IMG/VR virus record: IMGVR_UViG_3300029309_000233 | Coordinates: 1-29,846 of that record | Origin: a virus | DNA: 29,846 nt | Strand: one strand, 5' to 3' | Shown: positions 6,375 through 13,406 of the stretch, in pieces | Layout: every line of letters starts with the position of its first letter | Numbering within the stretch: position 1 is the first letter of the stretch | Translations under genes and position numbers: made by a program | Notes under the pieces: model-generated | What the model saw: the letters and a program-made list of their open reading frames with translations, nothing else | Told to the model about the DNA's origin: nothing | Database searches by the model: none

Positions 6375-6908
6375 ATGGATTTACAGAACCCCAGAACCAT
6401 TCATTTTGTTGATTTGGAGACTACACACCTAGACCCTGTTCATGGTGAAATCATAGACATATGTATCTTGACTTCAAAGGACTGGGGCAAAACACTTGAC
6501 AACATCTACTGCACCAAAATCAAACCAGTACACATAGAGACTGCAGACCCTGCATCACTGAATGTGAATGGGTACAATGAATCTGACTGGGCAGATGCAC
6601 CTGTGTGGGCAGATGTCGTTGCAGAGGTATCACAGATACTGTCAGATGGTATTATCTGTGCACATAATGTACTGTTCGAAATGAAGTGGTTAACCCATCA
6701 CTGCTACAGAATCACACACAGACATATGTGTACACAAACACTAGCATACACATTTCTGCCCCTACGCAGTCCATCCCTATCTGCTATCAGAGACTACTAC
6801 AAATGGTCACATGATGATGCACACACAGCCTATGCAGATGCATATGACTGCTACCTGTTTTTTGTCACTTGTATCACTGACCCACTGCCTAATGTAGGGG
6901 TACTATGA
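6375..6908 (+). CDS. DnaQ/RNase T-fold (DEDDh) 3'-5' exonuclease
   Basis: 177 residues, the size of a bare exonuclease domain. HFVDLETT (10-17) gives D13 and E15 of Exo I; AHNVLFEMKWL (96-106) matches Exo II HNxxFDxxxL but has E102 where Asp is usual; DAHTAYADAYD (148-158) is Exo III with H150 and D155. The family removes nucleotides from DNA or RNA 3' ends using two metal ions. AGAGGT lies five bases before the ATG and a promoter just upstream. As a lone rightward gene with no phage polymerase present, it may process recombination ends, proofread for a host polymerase, or degrade nucleic acid. The Asp-to-Glu change may lower or alter activity. Confidence 0.8.
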   Translation: MDLQNPRTIHFVDLETTHLDPVHGEIIDICILTSKDWGKTLDNIYCTKIKPVHIETADPASLNVNGYNESDWADAPVWADVVAEVSQILSDGIICAHNVLFEMKWLTHHCYRITHRHMCTQTLAYTFLPLRSPSLSAIRDYYKWSHDDAHTAYADAYDCYLFFVTCITDPLPNVGVL

Positions 6909-6991
6909 TGACCAAAAAACAGACAGTTTTTTCTATTGTACTGAACAGGGGTATAGAACGTCCGGACAAAAAAAGTCCGAAATCGTCCTAG
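6908..6991 (+). CDS. Possible 27-residue basic peptide entering repeat element A
   Basis: ATG 6908 overlaps the exonuclease stop (TGATG), so coupled translation is possible. The product, MTKKQTVFSIVLNRGIERP then DKKSPKSS, is basic. It reads through the left terminal repeat of element A. There is no independent Shine-Dalgarno and element B does not preserve the frame, so it may be chance. Confidence 0.25.
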   Translation: MTKKQTVFSIVLNRGIERPDKKSPKSS

Positions 6992-7182
6992 AAACTTTTT
7001 TATACTAGTATACCTCTAACAGTTTAAAATCTGTCAGAATCCATTCTAGAGCCTGTCAGAGGTATGTTTTTTATGTCACTGGATGTAAAACATGTTTGAC
7101 AAAATAGTTAGAATACCAGTACATAAAACAGGTATAAAATAGACCATTTTGCAGTGTTTTGGTCAGTGCTCTGTTCAGTACA
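6937..7182 (+). repeat. Repeat element A (246 bp, 11-bp terminal inverted repeats)
   Basis: Bounded by TGTACTGAACA (6937-6947) and its exact reverse complement TGTTCAGTACA (7172-7182). The core 6964-7128 aligns with the minus strand of element B (22961-22797) with about 9 differences in 165 by hand. Internal features: CGGAC-T7-GTCCG hairpin sequence near 6963-6980, palindrome TATACTAGTATA (7001-7012), dyad ACCTCTAACAG / CTGTCAGAGGT (7012-7022 and 7053-7063), and AGAGGT followed by a nine-codon frame (7073-7099, MSLDVKHV-stop). It lies between the converging exonuclease and lysis-end genes. There is no clear target-site duplication. Confidence 0.85.
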
Positions 7183-7297
7183 TTTTTTTGCTTGCTTTTA
7201 TCGCTTGCATTTGTTTCTGTGCTGCCCTTTTTCGTCTGTGCACCTTCTTTGAACCTGCATGTGATTTGTACCCACCTTTGACCTTTACTACTGGCAT
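7175..7297 (-). CDS. Small very basic protein, 40 residues
   Basis: ATG 7297 overlaps the upstream TAA (TAATG) and follows AGAGGGG. The product starts MPVVKVKGGYKSHAG, followed by a Lys/Arg/Gln-rich helix (SKKVHRRKRAAQKQ, MQAIKASKKMY). The N-terminus MPVVKVKGGY resembles short phage proteins beginning MPVVRVKGGYRWG; their function is unknown to me. Its stop codon TGA lies inside the right terminal repeat of element A (TAC TGA ACA), so the gene end and the repeat are fused. It is the last gene of the leftward late operon. A longer overlapping frame (7071-7334) is less convincing because it lacks this start context. Confidence 0.65.
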   Translation of the reverse strand: MPVVKVKGGYKSHAGSKKVHRRKRAAQKQMQAIKASKKMY

Positions 7298-7617
7298 TAC
7301 GCACCCCTCTGGAAACTTGCTTTAATTTCGTCAACCACCTTGCATATGATGTCTAGTTTCTGTTCTAACAGGCTGACCTTTTTGTCTAGGTCGTTTATCT
7401 CTTTGACCAGTGTTTGACGCATCACATCTTCTTTGTCTTGCATATCTGATATGACCTTGTCATACCTTGCACGGACATCAACCATCTGTGCCTCATACCG
7501 TTTTTCACGTGCATCTGATCTTTTCTGCTGCTCTTTATACTGCCACAGTAGAAACATGGCAAAACCTACATTAGGTGCACCATTCATCAAAAATGTCAGT
7601 ATCTCCTGTTCTGGCAT
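7297..7617 (-). CDS. Holin-like membrane protein (BhlA/UviB-like)
   Basis: 106 residues from ATG 7617 (AGGGG six bases upstream); the frame opens one codon earlier with GTG. A short N-terminal part with a single hydrophobic segment (NVGFAMFLLWQY, about 17-28) is followed by a highly charged coiled-coil-like region to the end (KEQQKRSDAREKRYEAQ; KEINDLDKKVSLLEQKL). This topology is that of BhlA/UviB-type holin-like proteins. Its place two genes from the amidase supports a lysis role, letting the endolysin cross the inner membrane. The family call rests on topology and context only; a spanin or unrelated membrane-anchored coiled coil is the alternative. Confidence 0.55.
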   Translation of the reverse strand: MPEQEILTFLMNGAPNVGFAMFLLWQYKEQQKRSDAREKRYEAQMVDVRARYDKVISDMQDKEDVMRQTLVKEINDLDKKVSLLEQKLDIICKVVDEIKASFQRGA

Positions 7618-7626
7618 CACAGACCC

Positions 7627-7839
7627 CTACAGATTTTTCAGTATGGGTTCTAGTTTTGCAGGTAGGTCTAGGATGTGTTCTATGATGATTTCTTGACGTT
7701 CATCACGGGTCACCTTTGCACCTCCATCAGAGTCCTCTGATTTTGCTGCTTGTATATCGTCTACGATCTCTACCACTATTGGGTAGAGTTGTTTCAGAAT
7801 CTGTGATACCATTTTGATTTTTTTCCAATCTAGTTGCAT
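7627..7839 (-). CDS. Small acidic hypothetical protein in the lysis cluster, 70 residues
   Basis: ATG 7839 has AGAGGT seven bases upstream. The product is soluble: a helical N-terminus (WKKIKMVSQILKQLYPIVVE), an acidic patch (AAKSEDSDGG) and a second helix (RDERQEIIIEHILDL). There is no signal peptide or membrane span. It sits between the amidase and the holin-like protein, a position often held by a lysis regulator or antiholin, but I do not recognise the family. Confidence 0.6.
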   Translation of the reverse strand: MQLDWKKIKMVSQILKQLYPIVVEIVDDIQAAKSEDSDGGAKVTRDERQEIIIEHILDLPAKLEPILKNL

Positions 7840-7851
7840 GATTTACCTCTG

Positions 7852-8421
7852 TTAACTGTTTTCAAGGTGATACTGAATACCCTCTGCCAGTGCTACACCC
7901 ACACGTTTGATACCCTCTGGTGTGGTCAGTGCTGCATGGTCAGGGCAGTCTATAAATAGTGGTTCAAAACATACTGCAATAGGTTTACCCACGTTGCAGA
8001 TTGTACTGTATGCATTTTTTGTCCAGTCATCAGGGGCAGATGGTATGGTCTTTGCATCTGCTAGTTCTGGGCATGCGTTCAATAGTCGTAGGTTTATGGC
8101 ATGCGCTAGACCTGCCCCAGATGTAGACCTGTGGTCATAGAATGATGCCCCATATGACCCACCACCTGCATTCACGTGGCAAGCGATGTAGACACATTTA
8201 CCATTTACATTTGCACAATAGTCATTTACACGTCTGTGTCTATCTGTATACCATCCATCTGTCAATACACAGACATCAAACCCCTGCATACGTAGATGGT
8301 TCTCTGCATGAAATATGTACTGGGATGTCAAATAGGTTTCTGTCACCTCTGCATTTGCAGCCCCTTCATCATTCCACCTATTGGGTTTGCCCAGATGCTG
8401 TCTGTCTAGAAAAATCATCAT
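7852..8421 (-). CDS. N-acetylmuramoyl-L-alanine amidase (endolysin, Amidase_3 type)
   Basis: 189 residues from ATG 8421 (AGGTG four bases upstream; the next ATG, 8418, is equally possible; the frame opens at GTG 8448). IFLDRQHLG holds the first zinc ligand (H9), a Glu of AEVTE (25 or 28) the second, and CHVNAGGG (81-88) the third (H82); FEPLFI (152-157) supplies the likely catalytic Glu. This is the single-domain catalytic core, with no wall-binding domain and no signal peptide, so it needs a holin or equivalent to reach peptidoglycan. It cleaves the bond between muramic acid and L-alanine. The holin-like gene lies two genes downstream. Confidence 0.85.
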   Translation of the reverse strand: MMIFLDRQHLGKPNRWNDEGAANAEVTETYLTSQYIFHAENHLRMQGFDVCVLTDGWYTDRHRRVNDYCANVNGKCVYIACHVNAGGGSYGASFYDHRSTSGAGLAHAINLRLLNACPELADAKTIPSAPDDWTKNAYSTICNVGKPIAVCFEPLFIDCPDHAALTTPEGIKRVGVALAEGIQYHLENS

Positions 8422-8479
8422 GATACACCTACTATACCACCTGTGCACTGTGTGTCACGGTCTGTGACGTGTCCTGTCA

Positions 8480-10102
8480 TCATTCAAATAATAGGGTGAA
8501 CGTCCACCTGTTACCTTTCCACACCTTTGCAGATACTATCATACGTCTGTTCAGTACAAAATACCGTTCTATGGTCACATCTATCAAGTCACCCACTCTG
8601 AGGTATCCCAGTTCTGCAGCAGCATCTACATCAACAGTATAGACTGGTAGACAGTTTGATCTGACTGTCTCCATAGCAACCTTGACTGCAGTGTCTCTGT
8701 CATAGATGTAGTCTGCCTCTATGGTTGCAGGTTTGTGCCCGTACAGATTCACACTCTTTTTTGAAAAGTTTGTGGGTAGGTCGTATGACTCTAGTGGTAC
8801 ATCTGTGATTCTGACCATGTTTGTGTGTGACTGGTCGTGACCCCGTTTTGCATATCGTAGGGTCACCACATTTACAAGGTCTGTTGTGTCTCTGAATGAC
8901 GTTATAGGACTGGTCTGGATACATTCTTTATCATCCCCCACACTGATAGATGTAACTGATGACAGATGTGTCAGTGCCCACATCTGATTCAGTATAGGAC
9001 GTAGACCACGTGCACCGACTTGCACGGATATGGGCAGATGGGGCAGAATGTTTGCCTGTAACCACTCAAATGCAGACACATCTGGGTCTGTGATGTACCC
9101 TGCAAAACTGTACTGATTTAGAATCACTGACAGGTTTGCCCATGCAGCATCATCAAAACGTGTACCAGACCTAGTCAGTGCCCATCTGCAGATGTCCCCA
9201 CCCCGTGACAGATCACCATCACCATACTGGTTTGATAGACCACCACCTGTCATATAGAACCACCACTGCCTACTGTCACCTGCACCTGCATGATTTGGCA
9301 TAGCAACACCATCTGCTGCAGTCAGTTCTATGTATGAATAGATGTTACCTCTACCATCATTTGCAAACTGTACTGCCTTTGTAGCAGATTCATAATTATC
9401 ATCCTGTATCACTGCCTGTGTAGCATCTACTGCATGACCTGCAATCATAAAATGTGCACTACCACTAGAAAACACTTTTGTGCAGTAGGCAGGTAGAGCA
9501 TAGATATTTTTCTCTGTACCCTCTGTCTGTCTGACCTTGTACCCTGCTGACCCCAGAACTATGGGGTATGGTTTACCATCTGCTGTATCTATGTGTCTGT
9601 TGCTGAATCTATCGTCTATGTACTTGTTTGAATCCATCAGTAGATTTGATGCATCATAGGGTGGTGACTCTATACTGAATGACACAAAATCATCAAGGTC
9701 ATCAGGGTCACCTATCTGTGGTGACTGTATCAAACCTCTGTACAGTATCACCCTCTGACTGTATGTCTGTTGCACCTGTTCATTCTTTGTGAGAACATAG
9801 AAAAACTCTGCATCTGTACCTTCTAGACTGATACCACGTGCCCACTGTTCTAGTACATTCACGTCCTGCAGCACTAGACCCATCATCACTATGTTGTCCT
9901 CTACATCTGGGGCTAGGATGGGTGCAGATTCTGTGTAGTCAAAATCTCTGATGGTAGGTAGGTATTCATAGACATCACCATCCTCTGCAGTCAGGGTGAT
10001 GTACTCTGTACTGTACCTGTGTGTTTTGCCTGCAAAATCAAACTGCACACAGAATACAGGTCTAGCACCCATCAGTTCATGACGTGTATATACATCTGAC
10101 AT
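8480..10102 (-). CDS. Tail tip / baseplate-type protein, 540 residues
   Basis: ATG 10102 directly follows the TAG of the 1100-residue gene, with GAGGT eight bases upstream. The protein is beta-rich with many Tyr, Asp and Thr residues; a segment near 165-190 (DDRFSNRHIDT, GKPYPIVLGS) and the C-terminus (LRVGDLIDVTIERYF) have the look of hub/tip proteins that follow tape-measure and receptor genes in siphophages. The final third resembles the barrel-like end of tail-tip proteins. No enzymatic motif seen. Located between the large receptor-type protein and the amidase, it most likely completes the tail tip. At 8548-8558 it contains the exact 11-mer that forms the ends of elements A and B. Confidence 0.6.
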   Translation of the reverse strand: MSDVYTRHELMGARPVFCVQFDFAGKTHRYSTEYITLTAEDGDVYEYLPTIRDFDYTESAPILAPDVEDNIVMMGLVLQDVNVLEQWARGISLEGTDAEFFYVLTKNEQVQQTYSQRVILYRGLIQSPQIGDPDDLDDFVSFSIESPPYDASNLLMDSNKYIDDRFSNRHIDTADGKPYPIVLGSAGYKVRQTEGTEKNIYALPAYCTKVFSSGSAHFMIAGHAVDATQAVIQDDNYESATKAVQFANDGRGNIYSYIELTAADGVAMPNHAGAGDSRQWWFYMTGGGLSNQYGDGDLSRGGDICRWALTRSGTRFDDAAWANLSVILNQYSFAGYITDPDVSAFEWLQANILPHLPISVQVGARGLRPILNQMWALTHLSSVTSISVGDDKECIQTSPITSFRDTTDLVNVVTLRYAKRGHDQSHTNMVRITDVPLESYDLPTNFSKKSVNLYGHKPATIEADYIYDRDTAVKVAMETVRSNCLPVYTVDVDAAAELGYLRVGDLIDVTIERYFVLNRRMIVSAKVWKGNRWTFTLLFE

Positions 10103-13100
10103 CTATCTGACCTCACGTAGTAGCACTGTAGACACTCTGAATACTTCACCAGTATTGTTTGTCTGCAGTTCATCACCTATGACATGTTCTATCTGTACAT
10201 CTGTACCCAGTGTGCACAGCATGTGTTCATGGTATCTATTCAGTGTGATGTGTGTACTGGGTAGTTTTGGCAGTGAAGGTAGATACACCACTGCATCACG
10301 TGACCCATCTACATACTGCACCAGACCCATCATATTCATAGGGGCATCACCACGTGCTGCAATGGGGTCACCTGCAAACAGATTATAGTAGTCTGGGTCT
10401 GCAGGGTCTGCAAACAATGATGACGTATCTACCCCATCTGTCCACGCTACTCTGATGACTCTACCACCTGCGCCCTGTCTCTGACTGTACAGTGTCCCAG
10501 ATGGCATTTCTGATTCAATCACATTTGATTCAAATGAAATAGTACGACCACGACCATACTGGGGTGACGTGATGACCACAGAACCCAGTACCATCGTACC
10601 TATTTCAAAACGTCCCTGTGCAGTTTTCTGGGACGTGATGACTATTCTGACACCTGTGTATTCACTAGCATTCAGAATCACACTGCAGGCAGATGGTATC
10701 AAATATGCAGTGCCTGATGTAGGGTCTGTCTGTTTGACACCTGCTAGTGATAGATATGCACGTTTTGATGATGTTGCTGCCAGTACACCAGACCCATTTG
10801 ATTCTACTACACGTTGCACTACGTTGCCTGCACCATCATCAATCAACACTGACCACTGTGCACATTCATTCAGATGTAGATACACACCAGACCCTGCTGT
10901 ACTGGTCAAGGCTGCACCCACTCTACTGAAGGCAAAACCAGATGCACCATTCACTGTATTGTTGACTGTTGCAACACTTGACCATGTTGTACCATTGTGT
11001 GTCTGTACTACAAACTGTTTGAAGTTGATACCACTCAAATGCAGACCTGTTGCCTCTGACTGGGTATGGGTGACTGCAGTACCCTGTAAACTGGTATTCA
11101 TCATGAATGCAATGGTTTGTGCAGGCACTAGGTCTACATCTGCATTTGCTACTGTGTCTGTCATCCACCCTACATCTGGTGATGGTGATACTGTGTGCAG
11201 AACACGTTGCACTGGTGAACCATACTGGGGTGTGATGGTATATGTATCACCCTCACGTGCTGCACCATCTAGTGTAGACAGTTCCAGACCATCCTTCACT
11301 GTGGTGAAAAATCCCCTACCTGCATACTGACGTGCATTTGTGTCCCCACGTTTCCATTCTATACCGTTTGCAGCCCCTACACCATATGAAAAGAAATGAT
11401 AGTCACATGATAAACTACCTGTGAATACACCAGTGAACCTACTACCCCATTCTATTTTTTGAGTAGTGTTAGAATCTGTTGTTAGTGTTCCTGTCAGTTC
11501 TACATACTGCAGTGGTGAACCTGCTGCAGCATAGTTGACAAACACATCCCCAGTTTTGTTATCTAGATACAATAGAATCTGCACACCATCTGTCAGTGTC
11601 AAACCTGTTGCAGATGCAAGGGCAGAACCATACCCTGCATGCACGTCATAAACATAGATAGCATTATTTGTTACTAAAACCTGCAAATAGTAGGTATCGG
11701 TGTTTGTCTGTGTCTGAATCTGTACACCAAATATAGCACCATTCAATGCTGACCCACCTGTGACATTTGACAGTTTTGTGTGAATCAGTGCACCATTTGT
11801 TTTGTCTGTGATGGTCTGTACATAGTTTACAGTTTCTCCTGCAGCACATGTCAGTGTGATATGGTCACCACCTAGTGCCTCTACAGGTGCACCTGATATT
11901 GTACGTGTCCACACACCACCCTGTGCAGGTAGATCTGCTGCAACCCAGTCACTACGGTTATAGCCCCATTCATAGTCATCAGGGTATGCACCTAGACGTG
12001 GGTACTGCTGAGTAGACCACACACCTAGACTGACCATCAGTAGACTGTCTGCTAGATTGTTTGTGCCCTGATTATTCCAGTTACAAAATAATAACTGTTC
12101 ACCCTGACCTGCACATGTCTGCAGATTGATGATGCCTGCACCTGTTACGGTCACTACGTTGTTATAGACAGTAGATGCACCAAATGATGCAGCCCCGCCA
12201 AAGTATTCCCACTTTGATGCATAGTCCTCTACACCGATACCTGCTAGGTCACTATATGCACCATGCACCTGTGAGCCTGCAAATGTTGCATGGTATGCTG
12301 CTGCATAAAAATACAACCTACCATCTGTGTCCTTTGACATGGTGATGTCACCATCTATCAGACGATTACTAGACCCTACTGCAAGTGATGCAGTGAAGGT
12401 ACTGGCAGAGATTATGCCCAGTAGATTAAAAACACTGTCAAATGCTGATGATATACGGGTAAAACTGACACTATCTGTACTGGATATGTACCCTATGATG
12501 AACACACCATTATGTTCTACCACCTGTGGTAGATAGAAGTGTGACCCATCAGATGCTTCAGCCTGATCAACATAGTCAAACGTCATACCACTGTTTGATG
12601 ATGCATACTGGGTGATTCTACTGCCAAAACTGACAGATGTGTCATGTAGATACAGACCTGCAATCAACAGTACCTGATGTGTAGATGCAGCTAGTGCAAG
12701 TGGTTGCAAATCAAAACCAGATGCCCCTGCACCTGTTGTACCATCTACATCTATGTCTTCTGGTAGTGCCTTGCTAGACACCAGTTCAAAGGTCTGCCCA
12801 TCGTCTACTGACCTGTGTATGTGAATGTTTGCTACACTTTTGACAGGGTCAATCACCCACACTGCACACAGTACAGACCCATCTGACAGTTCACAGATTG
12901 TAGGGAAACGTTTGTTACCTACTAGACTACTGTTGTCCTGTTCATCTATGGTGACACTACTGTACGTGCCTGTGGTGCTGATTCTACCCACACGTGACTG
13001 ATTCAGTGTCACTGTCACATATTCGTTTGCTATGAGTACAGTACCTGTAGACAGTCTGAGTGCTTTACGTGGTGTGTATGATGTATTCAATGACTGTGAC

Positions 13101-13405
13101 TGCAACATCTGCACATCTGTTATTTTGTTTGGAGGCTCTGCACCATAGTGTGCTGCATCACCCTCATATTTCCAAACGTGCCCTGCATTATCTGTGACAT
13201 GCCCTGCCCTTTTTGTGACCACCTCTATAGTTTGGGTCTGTGTACCCTTTGTGACTATCTGCAAATCTGGGTCACTGGTTGACGTGGGTATCCCTGCAAA
13301 TTCACCATTCTGTGTCAGACTTGATTCTGATGACCACCAGTGGTCACTGGTGAACTTGAATGGTGCAATGAAACCACGTAGGTGTGATGGTGTTATATCT
13401 GCCAT
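10103..13405 (-). CDS. Large tail protein with sialidase-like repeats, probable receptor-binding protein
   Basis: 1100 residues, the largest gene. A short N-terminal domain (about 1-110) precedes a region to about 440 with sialidase/BNR-like Asp-box sequences: SVDDGQTFEL and SSNSGMTFDY fit S-x-D-x-G-x-T-W/F loops of six-bladed propellers, with strands such as TICELSDGSVLCAVW. The remainder is Gly/Thr/Ser-rich beta sequence (VDLVPAQTIAFMM; SVVITSPQYGRGRT) typical of tail fibres or lectin-like domains. It follows the tape measure directly, the usual site of host-recognition proteins. Propeller domains in phage tails often bind or cleave glycans; I cannot see whether catalytic residues are present. 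Confidence 0.65.
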   Translation of the reverse strand: MADITPSHLRGFIAPFKFTSDHWWSSESSLTQNGEFAGIPTSTSDPDLQIVTKGTQTQTIEVVTKRAGHVTDNAGHVWKYEGDAAHYGAEPPNKITDVQMLQSQSLNTSYTPRKALRLSTGTVLIANEYVTVTLNQSRVGRISTTGTYSSVTIDEQDNSSLVGNKRFPTICELSDGSVLCAVWVIDPVKSVANIHIHRSVDDGQTFELVSSKALPEDIDVDGTTGAGASGFDLQPLALAASTHQVLLIAGLYLHDTSVSFGSRITQYASSNSGMTFDYVDQAEASDGSHFYLPQVVEHNGVFIIGYISSTDSVSFTRISSAFDSVFNLLGIISASTFTASLAVGSSNRLIDGDITMSKDTDGRLYFYAAAYHATFAGSQVHGAYSDLAGIGVEDYASKWEYFGGAASFGASTVYNNVVTVTGAGIINLQTCAGQGEQLLFCNWNNQGTNNLADSLLMVSLGVWSTQQYPRLGAYPDDYEWGYNRSDWVAADLPAQGGVWTRTISGAPVEALGGDHITLTCAAGETVNYVQTITDKTNGALIHTKLSNVTGGSALNGAIFGVQIQTQTNTDTYYLQVLVTNNAIYVYDVHAGYGSALASATGLTLTDGVQILLYLDNKTGDVFVNYAAAGSPLQYVELTGTLTTDSNTTQKIEWGSRFTGVFTGSLSCDYHFFSYGVGAANGIEWKRGDTNARQYAGRGFFTTVKDGLELSTLDGAAREGDTYTITPQYGSPVQRVLHTVSPSPDVGWMTDTVANADVDLVPAQTIAFMMNTSLQGTAVTHTQSEATGLHLSGINFKQFVVQTHNGTTWSSVATVNNTVNGASGFAFSRVGAALTSTAGSGVYLHLNECAQWSVLIDDGAGNVVQRVVESNGSGVLAATSSKRAYLSLAGVKQTDPTSGTAYLIPSACSVILNASEYTGVRIVITSQKTAQGRFEIGTMVLGSVVITSPQYGRGRTISFESNVIESEMPSGTLYSQRQGAGGRVIRVAWTDGVDTSSLFADPADPDYYNLFAGDPIAARGDAPMNMMGLVQYVDGSRDAVVYLPSLPKLPSTHITLNRYHEHMLCTLGTDVQIEHVIGDELQTNNTGEVFRVSTVLLREVR

Positions 13406-13406
13406 G

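Noticed and set aside
6937-7182. Calling the repeat a proven transposon or MITE
   Set aside because: Terminal inverted repeats are present but no target-site duplication or transposase is seen, so only a repeat element is claimed.
7071-7334. 87-codon leftward frame at the end of the late operon
   Set aside because: The 40-residue basic protein in another frame has a coupled start and SD and a family-like N-terminus; this longer frame has neither and reads through element A.
10569-11330. 253-codon rightward open frame
   Set aside because: It lies entirely opposite the 1100-residue tail gene, has no ribosome-binding site and a Cys/Ser/Thr-rich shadow composition.
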